This document shows positions 25,430 to 33,681 of a stretch of DNA of 44,834 bases, one piece after another. Positions within the stretch are counted from its first letter, which is position 1. Each line of letters starts with the position of its first letter. Under the pieces are notes generated by a model. It saw only the letters and a list, made by a program, of their open reading frames with translations. It ran no database searches and was not told where the DNA came from. This DNA is from Halorubrum saccharovorum DSM 1137 (lineage in GTDB: Archaea > Halobacteriota > Halobacteria > Halobacteriales > Haloferacaceae): the NCBI RefSeq assembly GCF_000337915.1, contig NZ_AOJE01000018.1:1-44834 (forward strand). The letters run 5' to 3'. The position numbers and the translations under genes are program-made.

Positions 25430-25481
25430 ACCTCCTAACGGAGTAGTCTTATGCGAAATTCGCCCCGTGCGAGTGATAAAG
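25430..25481 (-). promoter_or_regulatory. TATA box and strong Shine-Dalgarno for the aIF2-gamma operon
   Basis: The minus strand has CTTTATCAC (25473-25481), then a leader of about 25-30 nt with GGAGGT at 25430-25435, six bases before the GTG. Most genes here look leaderless, so a full Shine-Dalgarno at an operon's first gene is unusual and fixes the GTG start. Confidence 0.7.
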
Positions 25482-25556
25482 TTGCTGTTATAGGTGCGAA
25501 ACGCGCACGCGGTGAAGCGTCGACGAGCTCTTCGGACCCACCAGCGCGGTGCGGTG

Positions 25557-25780
25557 GCGCGTGCCTGCGAGTGGCCGCCGAAGGCGGCCGCGAGGAGCAC
25601 GCGCGAGGGACGCCGCGAGCAGAGAGGGACCGGAGGTCCCTCATGCAGCCGGCGCGCAGCGCCGGCGACGAAGCGAGCGGCGAGGCTGGGGAGGCGTGAG
25701 GCTGCGGTTACGGTGTGGGTGGGACGTGGGTGGGCCGCAAAGGGGCAGCCGCGAGGACTCGCGGCTGGGGCTTTTGCGGC
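25557..25780. repeat. Multi-hairpin intergenic element, probably an interspersed haloarchaeal repeat
   Basis: Four hairpins lie in a row. (1) GCGCGTGC (25557-25564) / GCACGCGC (25597-25604) encloses GGCCGCC-GAA-GGCGGCC (25573-25589). (2) GAGGGACC-GGA-GGTCCCTC (25624-25642). (3) GCCGGCG-CGCAG-CGCCGGC (25648-25666). (4) A long stem at 25734-25780: GCCGCAAAG, GGG, CAGCCGCGAG, GA, CTCGCGGCTG, GGG, CTTTTGCGGC. It pairs fully except for a symmetric GGG/GGG internal loop and one extra T. No reading frame here has haloarchaeal composition. I recall similar strings between genes in other Halorubrum-like genomes, which suggests a dispersed family; this needs a search. The rest of 25436-25939 shows nothing else. 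Confidence 0.7.
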
Positions 25781-25939
25781 GTCCGTCGGCGATCCAGTGT
25801 CGACCGTTTATAAACAAACGGCTGAGACTTTGTCGGTGTTCACCGTGTCGCCATCAGCAACGCCTCTCAGACGAACCACTGATCGCGAGCGATCCGCGTT
25901 CGACGCCGATTTACGCCTCACGCGTCAACTCGGAACGTA

Positions 25940-26452
25940 ATGGGATACGCGTGCCCCGTCTGCGACACCCCGCAGCGCGACGGCGAACACCTCGCGCACC
26001 ACCTCGCGTTCACGGCGATGTTACACGGCGGCGACCACGAGGCGTGGCTCGACGAGCGCGTCTCCGACTGGAGCGATCGGGAGCCCGCGGGGCTCGCGGC
26101 CGAGGTGACGCCCCACGCCGAGGACGCCGAGTACCACGAGGTGTTCGAGGACACCGTCGACCGCGGGCGCCCCGACGTCGACCTCGGAGCGCACGACGGC
26201 GTCGGATCGGGCGGTCACGACCACGCCGGCCACGATCACGGCCACGATCACGGCCACGGTCACGCCGGCCACGACCGCACCGCGGGCGGCGCCCCGGGAG
26301 CGGGCGACTCGACCGGCGAGACCGATCCCGAGGTTGCCGACGCGATCCGCGAGGCCCGCGAGATGGCGCGCGAGGCGGGCGACGACGAGAACGACGAAAG
26401 CGATCCGAGCGATAGCGGCGGATCCGAAGACGCCGACGGCCCGTCCGCGTAA
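25940..26452 (+). CDS. DUF5810-like protein with His-rich repeat
   Basis: 170 aa. The conserved N-terminal domain starts MGYACPVCDTPQRDGEHLAHHL: a CxxC plus closely spaced His make a likely zinc site. The middle (about 93-114) is an HDHGHDHGHGHAGHD repeat that could bind Ni, Zn or Co. The tail is acidic and low complexity with one helix (VADAIREAREMAREA). I recall the N-terminal domain as haloarchaeal DUF5810, next to DUF5809 as here. Function unknown. GATTTACG at about 25909-25916 is a possible promoter element. Confidence 0.82.
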   Translation: MGYACPVCDTPQRDGEHLAHHLAFTAMLHGGDHEAWLDERVSDWSDREPAGLAAEVTPHAEDAEYHEVFEDTVDRGRPDVDLGAHDGVGSGGHDHAGHDHGHDHGHGHAGHDRTAGGAPGAGDSTGETDPEVADAIREAREMAREAGDDENDESDPSDSGGSEDADGPSA

Positions 26453-26488
26453 CGGAACGCCCTTTTCAGTCGACGGCGAACGGCGGGT

Positions 26489-26926
26489 ATGGACACCAGA
26501 GGGACGTTCGCCCCGGAGACCCGCGCCGACGCGCTCGAACGCTACGAGGAGGTCGGACCCGTCGCGCAGGTCGTCGTCCGCGAGGCGACGAAGGCGATGT
26601 CGTTCGACGCCGACGAGTACGACAAGCGGGTCACGCCCGAAGTGATCCGGACCGCGCGCGACGCGACGTTCGCCGAGCTGCTCGCGGTCCACGTCGGCGA
26701 GGACGGGGAGTTCGACGAGTGGCTCGCCGACAGCGAGTTCGACGAGGATAGCGTGGTCCGGATCGGGTCCGACAACGTCGACAACGTCGTGTGGCATCCG
26801 ATCCCCTTCGCCGACACCGTGGTCGCGGCGACGTACCAGGACGAACCGGACGCGGCCGCCAGCACCCTGCGGCGAAACGCGTTCGGGCGGGTGTACCGCG
26901 AGGAGTTCTACGAGTCGGGGCGCTAA
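26489..26926 (+). CDS. DUF5809-like protein
   Basis: 145 aa, cytosolic alpha/beta protein with no membrane segment. Begins MDTRGTFAPETRADALERYE and has IRTARDATFAELLAVHVG and VVWHPIPFADTVVAATY as strong hydrophobic blocks. I recall this pairing with DUF5810 in haloarchaea; only 36 bp separate the two genes, so they are probably one transcript. No catalytic residues can be assigned. Confidence 0.82.
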   Translation: MDTRGTFAPETRADALERYEEVGPVAQVVVREATKAMSFDADEYDKRVTPEVIRTARDATFAELLAVHVGEDGEFDEWLADSEFDEDSVVRIGSDNVDNVVWHPIPFADTVVAATYQDEPDAAASTLRRNAFGRVYREEFYESGR

Positions 26927-27024
26927 GCGAGGCCGCTTTCAACCGCCAGCCGCCGCTTTCGGACGGAAAAGGAAAGTACGAGACCGCAGCCGCGGGATCG
27001 TCGGCTATCGCGAGTTCTCGACGC

Positions 27025-27573
27025 CTATTCGAGCGTGCCCTGAGTGACGAGGGTGTCGTCCTCCAGGTAGTGCTCTACGTGGTGGGCGTGTTCCTCGACG
27101 CCTTCGAGGATCTCGCGGAGCAGCTCCTCGGTGTTGTAGTCGCCGAGGTTGTTGGCGAGCTGGACGTGCTCGCGGAGCTGCTCGATGATGTCGCCGAAGA
27201 TCTCCAGGTCGTTCTCCAGCGAGGTTCGGATGTCGTAGGCGTCGGCGTCCTCGGGGCTCACCGGCGCGTGCTCCTCGTAGTTCGCGCCGCCCGAGAGCGG
27301 CACGCCGCCGAGCGCCTGCGCGCGCTCGGCGATCACGTCGGCGCCCTCTTCGAGGTCCGCGGCGACCTCGCCGAGGTACTCGTGGATGTCGTGGAACTCG
27401 GCGCCCTCGACGAGCCAGTGGTGCTTTTTCACTTGGTGGTAGAGGACGTACGTCGCCGCGAGATCGCTGTTGAGCGCGTCGACGAGCTGTTCGGCCTTCT
27501 CCTCCGGGATGCGCAGCGCTTCGCTCTCGTGAACGTCGCCGTACCGCTGACGGGCCTCTTTCTGTGTGCTCAT
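27025..27573 (-). CDS. dpsA: DpsA ferritin-like DNA-protecting protein
   Basis: Dodecameric mini-ferritin that oxidises and stores iron and protects DNA from peroxide. 182 aa, the same length as Halobacterium DpsA as I recall. The inter-subunit ferroxidase ligands H52, H64, D79 and E83 keep the exact Dps spacing (12, 15, 4). A His-rich C-terminal helix (EEHAHHVEHYLEDD) could aid iron transfer. A minus-strand TATA element (27602-27608) and a palindrome further upstream suggest regulated expression. A T-rich stretch on the minus strand (about 26966-26976) follows the gene. Confidence 0.95.
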   Translation of the reverse strand: MSTQKEARQRYGDVHESEALRIPEEKAEQLVDALNSDLAATYVLYHQVKKHHWLVEGAEFHDIHEYLGEVAADLEEGADVIAERAQALGGVPLSGGANYEEHAPVSPEDADAYDIRTSLENDLEIFGDIIEQLREHVQLANNLGDYNTEELLREILEGVEEHAHHVEHYLEDDTLVTQGTLE

Positions 27574-27601
27574 AGCTGTTTCAACATACGCGCGCGACCC
27601 A

Positions 27602-27636
27602 CTTAATAGTTCTTACATCGGTAATAGAAATTCTAT
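27602..27636. promoter_or_regulatory. dpsA promoter with 13-bp palindrome
   Basis: A minus-strand TATA-like CTATTAAG (27601-27608) lies about 30 bp upstream of dpsA. Just upstream of it is a perfect odd palindrome ATAGAA-A-TTCTAT (27624-27636). Its position upstream of the TATA/BRE suits an activator, or a repressor shared with the divergent HEAT-repeat gene. Haloarchaeal dps is known to respond to iron and peroxide; the factor here is not identified. Confidence 0.5.
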
Positions 27637-27741
27637 ATATTGAAAGTATTTTTTGTTCACTCGCAATACCGGTCTACACCGCTGTCAACACCGCCCGCGA
27701 AGGGAAACGTCTTAATGGAGTACGCGCGCAGTTTGTGGTGT

Positions 27742-29193
27742 ATGAGCAACGGCGACGACGACCCGGCCGACGCCTCCGAGGGGGCCGACGCCGCGGACGA
27801 CGCGGAGGAGGCGGGCGGCGCCGGCGAGTCGACGGACGCGGCCGCCGCGCCCACGCTTCCCGACGAAGCGACCGAGGAGTCCCTAAACGAATACCTCGAC
27901 GAGATCGCGGAGCGCCTCGACGGCGCCGACACCGAGGCGGACCTCGACGACGTCGACGCGCTCCTCGACGACGCCGAGGAGGGGGTCGCCGAGGCCGATC
28001 TCCCCGAGCCGGACGAGGACGACGAGGACGCCGACGACCCGCGGGGCGACCTCGAAGACCGGATCGCGGAGCTCCGTGACGGCGTCGAGGAGGCCCGCGG
28101 CCCCTACGCCGAGGACGTGGTCGACGCGATCGAGGCGGCGGCGTCGACGCTCGGAGACACCGAGTGGACCGCTGCCGGGCGCGACGACGCCGCAGACGCG
28201 GTGGTCGCGTTCGTCGACGCGGCCGCAGACGCCGTCGACGACGGGGTCGACGCGGACGAGATCGACCCGGACACCGTCGATACGGGCTCGGCCGACACAG
28301 AGGCCGCCGATGCGGACGCCGCCGAGGAGACCGGCGGCGACCGGACCGACGACCTCGTCGCCGCGCTCGACGCCGTCGCCGAGGCGGTCGCGGGCGCGGG
28401 TCTCGATCCCGACGACGACGCCGAGACGATCGCGGCCCTGATCGACGCGGCCGACGCGCTCGAAGCGGGACTCGACGACGCCGAGGAGTGGGACGACCTC
28501 GAGACCCACGAGCAGCTCCGCGCGCAGGGATACTACGACGTTCTCGGTCACTACAAGGACTACCCGGTCGAGTGGGCCGCGCTGAAGGAACACGAGGCGC
28601 GCGGCAACGTCGACATGATTCTGCTCGCGCTCGACTCGCTGCAGTCCGACTTCATGGAGCGCCACTGCCTCGAAGCGTTCGAGCGCATGGGCAAGCGCGG
28701 AAAGACCGAGGCGTCGGTCGAGGAGCTGCTCGGCCGCGCCGAGAAGCGCGACCGGCCGTCCATCCGCATCCTCGGCAAGATGGCGGCCGAGGAGGCGACC
28801 GAGACCCTCGTAGAGTACGTCTCGGAGGACTCGAACCCGCAGCTCCAGAAGACCGTGTTCAAGGCGCTCGGCGAAATCGGCGCCGCGGAAGCGGTTCAGC
28901 CGCTCGCGAACCAGCTCGATCCCGAGAGCGACACGGACGATCTCGTGCGACCCCACGCCGCCCGCGCACTCGGACTCATCGGCGACACCCGCGCGATCGA
29001 CCCCCTCGCCGGCGCGCTCGCCGAGGACGAGTCGGACGACGTCCGCGCCGCCGCCGGCTGGGCGCTCCGTCAGATCGGTACGCACGAGGCGCTCGAAGCG
29101 GTCGCCGAGTACGGCGACGAGCACTCCTTCATCGTCTCCACCGAGGCCGAAAAGGCCGAACGCGCGCTCGACGAGGCGGCGCCGACCGCCTGA
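27742..29193 (+). CDS. Acidic HEAT-repeat protein
   Basis: 483 aa. Residues 1-265 are extremely acidic and Ala-rich, with predicted helices (ESLNEYLDEIAERLDGADTE and similar) and disordered runs. From about 270 on come PBS-lyase-type HEAT repeats: AALKEHEARGNVDMILLALD, KMAAEEATETLVEYV, QKTVFKALGEIGAAEAVQ, PHAARALGLIGDTRAIDPL and AAAGWALRQIGTHEALEAV. HEAT arrays bind other proteins; here the partner is unknown. The ATG at 27742 is preferred over 27640 because a CTTAAT element (27709-27716) lies just upstream and the MSNGDDD start is acidic. Confidence 0.82.
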   Translation: MSNGDDDPADASEGADAADDAEEAGGAGESTDAAAAPTLPDEATEESLNEYLDEIAERLDGADTEADLDDVDALLDDAEEGVAEADLPEPDEDDEDADDPRGDLEDRIAELRDGVEEARGPYAEDVVDAIEAAASTLGDTEWTAAGRDDAADAVVAFVDAAADAVDDGVDADEIDPDTVDTGSADTEAADADAAEETGGDRTDDLVAALDAVAEAVAGAGLDPDDDAETIAALIDAADALEAGLDDAEEWDDLETHEQLRAQGYYDVLGHYKDYPVEWAALKEHEARGNVDMILLALDSLQSDFMERHCLEAFERMGKRGKTEASVEELLGRAEKRDRPSIRILGKMAAEEATETLVEYVSEDSNPQLQKTVFKALGEIGAAEAVQPLANQLDPESDTDDLVRPHAARALGLIGDTRAIDPLAGALAEDESDDVRAAAGWALRQIGTHEALEAVAEYGDEHSFIVSTEAEKAERALDEAAPTA

Positions 29194-29260
29194 GGCCGAG
29201 GCCTGACGCCGACCGCCGTGCGACCGACCCTTCTTATCCGATGCCGCGAGCAGACGCCCT

Positions 29261-31030
29261 GTGTTGCCCGCATCCCCCCGTTCCGCGAGCGTCTCTATCG
29301 CGATCCTCACCGCCGTCACGCTCGCACTGCTCGTCCTGACGACCGCCGCGCCGGTCGCGACCGCAGGTGACGCCGGAACCGGCTCGGGGATCGCTGGACC
29401 CGATCCGGGGGACGCCGTCCGGCAGTCGAACGAGGGGACGGAGAACCGGACGCTCGTGGCGATGAAGCCGCGGATCCTCGAGCTGTTTCCGAATCCGACG
29501 GCGGCCGAGAACCGCGGCGAGTACCTCGTCGTCCGGCTCCCCGAGCAGGGGAACTGGTCGCTCTCGGACGGCTACCACGAGGCGTCCATTCCGGCGAACG
29601 CGAGCGGGGTCGTCGCGCTCTCGATGGACCCCACGAATACGACGGCGCTGCTCGACGACGAAACCGCGAGCGCCGGCCGCGGCGGCGTTGGCGAACCGGT
29701 CCTCCGCGAGCTCGACGGGTACTTCCCGCTCGCTGCGTCCGGCGACCGGATCGAGCTTCGCCGAAACGGGACGGCGGTCGCCGTTGTCGATTACGACCGC
29801 GCGCCCGAAGGGCACCGCTGGCGCGCGGACTGGGGAGAGTGGCGACCGCGGGGATACGATCCGCGACCCGTGGCCAGAACGGAGAACACGACCGTGACAC
29901 CGTTCGTGCTGCCGGACAGCCCGCAAGTCCCCGTCGATCCGCTCCGTGCGGCCGACGACCGCCTGCTGCTCGCGGGGTACACGCTCGGGTCGGAGCGTGT
30001 CGCCGACCTCCTGGTGGGCGCGGCCGATCGCGGCGTTGAGGTGCGAGTCCTCGTCGAGGGATCGCCGGTCGGCGGCTTTTCCGCGCGGAGCGCGCGGCTT
30101 CTCGACCGGATCGCGGCCGCCGGCGTCGAGGTCCGCGTGCTCGACGGCGACCCCGAGCGGTTCCGCTTCCACCACGCCAAGTACGCGGTGGCCGACGGCC
30201 GCGCGGTCGTCCTCACGGAGAACTGGAAGGCGTCCGGGACGGGCGGGCGGACCAACCGCGGCTGGGGCGTCGTCACCGGAGCGTCGCGGTCGTCGAGCGT
30301 CGGCGAGACGACCACCGATGAAGCGACCGACGGCAAGACGGCCGCAGACGATCTCGCCGCCCTCTTCCGAGAAGACGCGACGGCGCCCGACGCCCGGTCG
30401 TGGTCGTCGTTCCGAAACGACACCGAGTTCCACGAATCGGGGACGGCGAACGGGTCGTATCCGGTGCGGTTCGAGCCGCCGGCAGCGACGACGGCGGACG
30501 TGGAACTCCTGACGACGCCGGGCAACGCCGCCGACCGATTGGTCGCGCGGATCGACGCTGCCGACGACCGCGTGTTGGGTGTGGTCCCGCGGACGGGCGG
30601 AGCGGATAACCGGATCGTCCGCGCGCTCCGACGGGCCGCGGACCGCGGCGTCGACGTTCACCTCTTGGTGTCCGGCGCGTGGTACGACCGAGAGACGAAC
30701 CGCGCGCTCGTCGACGAACTCGCCGACGAGCCGATCGACGTGGCCATATCCGAGCCGCGCGGCCGATTCGGGAAGGTGCACGCCAAGGGGCTCGTCGTCG
30801 ACGATGCCGCCGTCGTCGGGAGCCTCAACTGGAACGAGGGCGCGGCGACGGAGAACAGGGAAGTGATGCTCGCGGTGGAGGACGAATCGGTCGCGAACTT
30901 CTACGCCCGTGCGTACGCGGCCGATTGGCGCGGCGGCGGAGTCCACCTGCCTGTCGGGCTGCTCGGGGGGCTGGCGGCCGCCGCCGCGGGCGCCGGCGCC
31001 GTCGCTCGCAGAGAGGTGGCGTTCGCGTAG
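29261..31030 (+). CDS. Secreted, membrane-anchored lamin-tail/phospholipase D-family protein
   Basis: 589 aa. A signal peptide (about 8-36) is followed by a lamin-tail-like beta domain (about 70-165, RILELFPNPTAAENRGEYLV). Two phospholipase D domains carry HxKx4D motifs at H305-K307-D312 (HHAKYAVAD) and H507-K509-D514 (VHAKGLVVD). A C-terminal helix (GLLGGLAAAAAGAGAVA) with a basic end anchors it in the membrane. Both HKD motifs are intact, so it is probably an active phosphodiesterase outside the cell, acting on nucleic acid or phospholipid. Lamin-tail domains often accompany secreted nucleases, which favours DNA. The GTG start follows a CTTATCC element 25-28 bp upstream. Confidence 0.88.
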   Translation: MLPASPRSASVSIAILTAVTLALLVLTTAAPVATAGDAGTGSGIAGPDPGDAVRQSNEGTENRTLVAMKPRILELFPNPTAAENRGEYLVVRLPEQGNWSLSDGYHEASIPANASGVVALSMDPTNTTALLDDETASAGRGGVGEPVLRELDGYFPLAASGDRIELRRNGTAVAVVDYDRAPEGHRWRADWGEWRPRGYDPRPVARTENTTVTPFVLPDSPQVPVDPLRAADDRLLLAGYTLGSERVADLLVGAADRGVEVRVLVEGSPVGGFSARSARLLDRIAAAGVEVRVLDGDPERFRFHHAKYAVADGRAVVLTENWKASGTGGRTNRGWGVVTGASRSSSVGETTTDEATDGKTAADDLAALFREDATAPDARSWSSFRNDTEFHESGTANGSYPVRFEPPAATTADVELLTTPGNAADRLVARIDAADDRVLGVVPRTGGADNRIVRALRRAADRGVDVHLLVSGAWYDRETNRALVDELADEPIDVAISEPRGRFGKVHAKGLVVDDAAVVGSLNWNEGAATENREVMLAVEDESVANFYARAYAADWRGGGVHLPVGLLGGLAAAAAGAGAVARREVAFA

Positions 31031-31060
31031 ACGGGTTGAGGAACGACCGGCGAGCCGGCG

Positions 31061-33007
31061 TCAGTCGTCGATCGCGGCCGTCGACGAGAGGGCCTCGTCG
31101 ATCTCCGCTTCGGCCATCTTCTCGACGAGCGTCTCGATGACGGCGCTCCGGCGCCCCTTCACGAACTTGATCGAACCGACGACGAGGTGGCCCCCGCCGG
31201 AGACACCCGCTTCGGGAAGCTCCTCGTTCAGCTCGGTCACCATGTTCGGGATGTCGAGCCGGACGCCGTCGGAGCGGAGCACGCAGAAGTCGGGACCGTA
31301 GCCGATGGTGATGACGGGGTCGCCCGTCTCCTTGACGCGGGTGTCGTGGAGCTCGCCGGTCGTCTTCCCGGGAGCGGGATAAGTGAACCGGTGGGCGTAC
31401 TCGTCGAGGTCGATGCGGTAGAGGTGCGCCCCGGAGGCGAGCCGCTCGTGGTCGACGTGGTCGTCGACGGCGTCGAGCTGGCGCTGCACGTCGCGGTCGG
31501 CGCGCTCGGAGAGGAACTCGACCAGCTCCTCGTGGCGGTCCCCGTCCTCACAGCCCACGTTGAGGGCGTCGTTGACCAGGGTCTTCCCCTCGGAGTAGCG
31601 TAGCCAGTGGGCGGCGTAATCGAGCGCCTCCCCGATGTCGAGCAGGTCGGACTCGTCGTAGCCGGCCTCCTCCGCGAGCGCGACGTAGTCGTCCATCGCC
31701 TCGGCCTTCGAGCGGTCGGAGAGCCCGGCGACGGCCGGGACGTGCTCCAGCTCGTCGGTGATCGACGGATCGATCAGCCGGGCGAGCTCGACGCACATCA
31801 TCCCCGTCGTGACTCGGTAGTCCTCGTCGTGGAGGTACGGGTTCACGTGGGCGTCGAGCAGCGGCTCGACCGCCTCGGGGTCGGGGTGGTGATGGTCGAC
31901 GGCCGCGATGGGGATATCGTAGTGCGCGAGGTTCTCGTAGGCGGGCACGTCCTCCTCGGTCGAGCCGTTGTCGAGCATCAACAGGAAGGGGAGCTTCTGC
32001 CCGTGGCGGGCGCGCCCCTCCAGCGCGAAGTTCAGGTCGCGGGTCACGTCCTCCATCTCGTAGTACGGCGCCTTGCTCGGGAGCCGCTTGAACAGGTGCC
32101 GGGCCGCGTCGGGGTCCTCGTGCACGTCGCGGACGAAGTTCTCCAAGGCGAGCTGGACGGGGATCGCGGCGCACATCCCGTCGCCGTCGGCGTGATGTCG
32201 GACGCGGATCGGGCGGCCGGAGAGCACGGTACGACGGAGCAGCCGGGCGAGCTCGCGGAGGTCGTCGTGGATCGGCTCGAACGCCTCCCACTCGACGAGG
32301 GGGTCGAGGTCGGCGGGCTCGGCGCGCTCGTCGAGGGCCGCCTCGAAGCGCTCGCGGGCCTCGATCGCTCGCTCCTCGGGGAGGCGCTTCAGCGAGTCGA
32401 CCTCCAGCTGGAGGGCGTTCTCGCGGGTCTCGATCGTCCCGCTGACGTGGACCATGTCGCTGACCTCGACCTCGGGGTACGCCCGGACGCCGGCCTCCTC
32501 GAAGGCGGCACAGGAGACGACGCCGGAGGCGTCCGCAACCGCGAAGATCGTCGGGCCGCCCGTCTGTTTCGCCTGCACGACCTCGCCCTCGATGGTGACC
32601 TCGTCGCCGGGGGCGAGCCCGCGGACGCGGGAGACGGTCGGTTCGTGCGCGACCGTCTCGGTGCGGTAGTCGTCGAGATCCTCGTCGTCGAACGCCACGT
32701 CGCCGTTCTCCTTCACCTCGGTCAGCCGGACGACCAGTCGGTCGCCGACGGCGTAGGTGCCGTCGAGGTTGGACTCGTGGACGAGCCCCGAGAGGGCGTC
32801 CGAGACGTCGACGAAGATCCCGTAGTCGACGATGCCGTTGACCTCGGCGTGATACAGCTCGTCGACCTCGGCGTCCTCGAGGGTGCAGTCCGGTGCCAGA
32901 TCGTAGACGGTCGGCCGGTCGTCGGCCGCCCCCTCCGCCGCGTCAGCGTCGGGTTCGGGGCTCGAATCGCCCCGCGTGCCGGAATCCCCGGCGGTGTTCT
33001 CGCTCAT
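31061..33007 (-). CDS. S1/OB/DHH-DHHA1 phosphoesterase (archaeal RecJ-like)
   Basis: 648 aa. An acidic N-terminus is followed by an S1 domain (about 45-110, YHAEVNGIVDYGIFVDV), an OB-fold nucleic-acid-binding domain (about 125-215), and a DHH phosphoesterase. The DHH motifs are RHHADGDGMCAA, LLMLDNGS and AAVDHHHPD (D371-H372-H373). The DHHA1 region ends GVSGGGHLVVGSI. This architecture is typical of haloarchaeal RecJ/Cdc45-like exonucleases acting on DNA or RNA. The first motif carries His-Ala-Asp-Gly-Asp rather than a plain DHD. Leaderless: TGTTAAGCC (33031-33039) lies about 27 bp upstream. Confidence 0.9.
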   Translation of the reverse strand: MSENTAGDSGTRGDSSPEPDADAAEGAADDRPTVYDLAPDCTLEDAEVDELYHAEVNGIVDYGIFVDVSDALSGLVHESNLDGTYAVGDRLVVRLTEVKENGDVAFDDEDLDDYRTETVAHEPTVSRVRGLAPGDEVTIEGEVVQAKQTGGPTIFAVADASGVVSCAAFEEAGVRAYPEVEVSDMVHVSGTIETRENALQLEVDSLKRLPEERAIEARERFEAALDERAEPADLDPLVEWEAFEPIHDDLRELARLLRRTVLSGRPIRVRHHADGDGMCAAIPVQLALENFVRDVHEDPDAARHLFKRLPSKAPYYEMEDVTRDLNFALEGRARHGQKLPFLLMLDNGSTEEDVPAYENLAHYDIPIAAVDHHHPDPEAVEPLLDAHVNPYLHDEDYRVTTGMMCVELARLIDPSITDELEHVPAVAGLSDRSKAEAMDDYVALAEEAGYDESDLLDIGEALDYAAHWLRYSEGKTLVNDALNVGCEDGDRHEELVEFLSERADRDVQRQLDAVDDHVDHERLASGAHLYRIDLDEYAHRFTYPAPGKTTGELHDTRVKETGDPVITIGYGPDFCVLRSDGVRLDIPNMVTELNEELPEAGVSGGGHLVVGSIKFVKGRRSAVIETLVEKMAEAEIDEALSSTAAIDD

Positions 33008-33159
33008 GGAAAGTCATCGGGAACGGCCGGTGTTAAGCCTGTTCTCTCGCGTCTCCGCCGCCGTCGAGTGAGGGGATCCGGACTCGTGTCCGGCAGGGGG
33101 ACGCGTCGTTCGCCCCGCGGTCCGGAATCCATATGGGGCGACGGCGCCTTCCTTCGCGT

Positions 33160-33681
33160 ATGCGACTGTTCCGCTCGGACGAGCTCCTCGGGATCGCCCG
33201 GGAGACCATGGAGTTCGTCCTCGAGGCGAGCGAGGAGAGCCACCCCGACGAGTACATGGGGTTCCTCCGCGCGGACGACGCTCGGAAGCTCGACCTCGAC
33301 CGGGACGGACAGGTGATCACCGACGTGCTCGTGATCCCGGGGACGGAGTCAAGCCCGACGAGCGCGAGCGTCCGCACCAACATGAAGCCGAACGACATGC
33401 GCGCGGTCGGCTCGGTCCACTCGCACCCGAACGGCGCCCTTCGCCCGAGCGACGCCGACCTCGCGACGTTCGGACAGGGGCGGGTCCACATCATCGTCGG
33501 CGCGCCCTACGGGTGGGGCGACTGGAAGGCGTTCGACAACGAGGGGAACCAGACCACTCTCGACGTGCTCGACGTGGAGGTCCCCGACGAGCACTTCTTC
33601 GACTTCACGCAGGAGGACATCGACCGCGAGATCGGCGAGGAGCGACGCGACGGCGGCGGCTTCCTCTCGTGGTTCCGATGA
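33160..33681 (+). CDS. JAMM/MPN+ metalloprotease, desampylase-like
   Basis: 173 aa. It has a complete JAMM site: E31 (DEYMGF), then [14 protein letters not shown] with H87, H89, S97 and D100 in the HxHPx6SxxD pattern. Haloarchaeal JAMM enzymes remove ubiquitin-like SAMPs or precursor extensions. This looks like the second, less studied haloarchaeal type rather than the best-characterised HvJAMM1; that assignment is from memory. The ATG at 33160 is used because CATATG at 33130-33135 provides a TATA-like element about 27 bp upstream. Its stop overlaps the FAD synthase start (ATGA), implying coupled translation. Confidence 0.9.
   Translation: MRLFRSDELLGIARETMEFVLEASEESHPDEYMGFLRADDARKLDLDRDGQVITDVLVIPGTESSPTSASVRTNMKPNDMRAVGSVHSHPNGALRPSDADLATFGQGRVHIIVGAPYGWGDWKAFDNEGNQTTLDVLDVEVPDEHFFDFTQEDIDREIGEERRDGGGFLSWFR

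Noticed and set aside
25436-25600. 59-residue upstream extension of aIF2-gamma
   Set aside because: It is Arg/Ala-rich with no conservation, and the GGAGGT six bases before the GTG fixes the start at 25423.
27742-33007. Defence island made of HEAT-repeat, phospholipase D and DHH proteins
   Set aside because: The PLD protein has a signal peptide and so acts outside the cell. The DHH protein has ordinary RecJ-like architecture, and the genes have separate promoters and strands.
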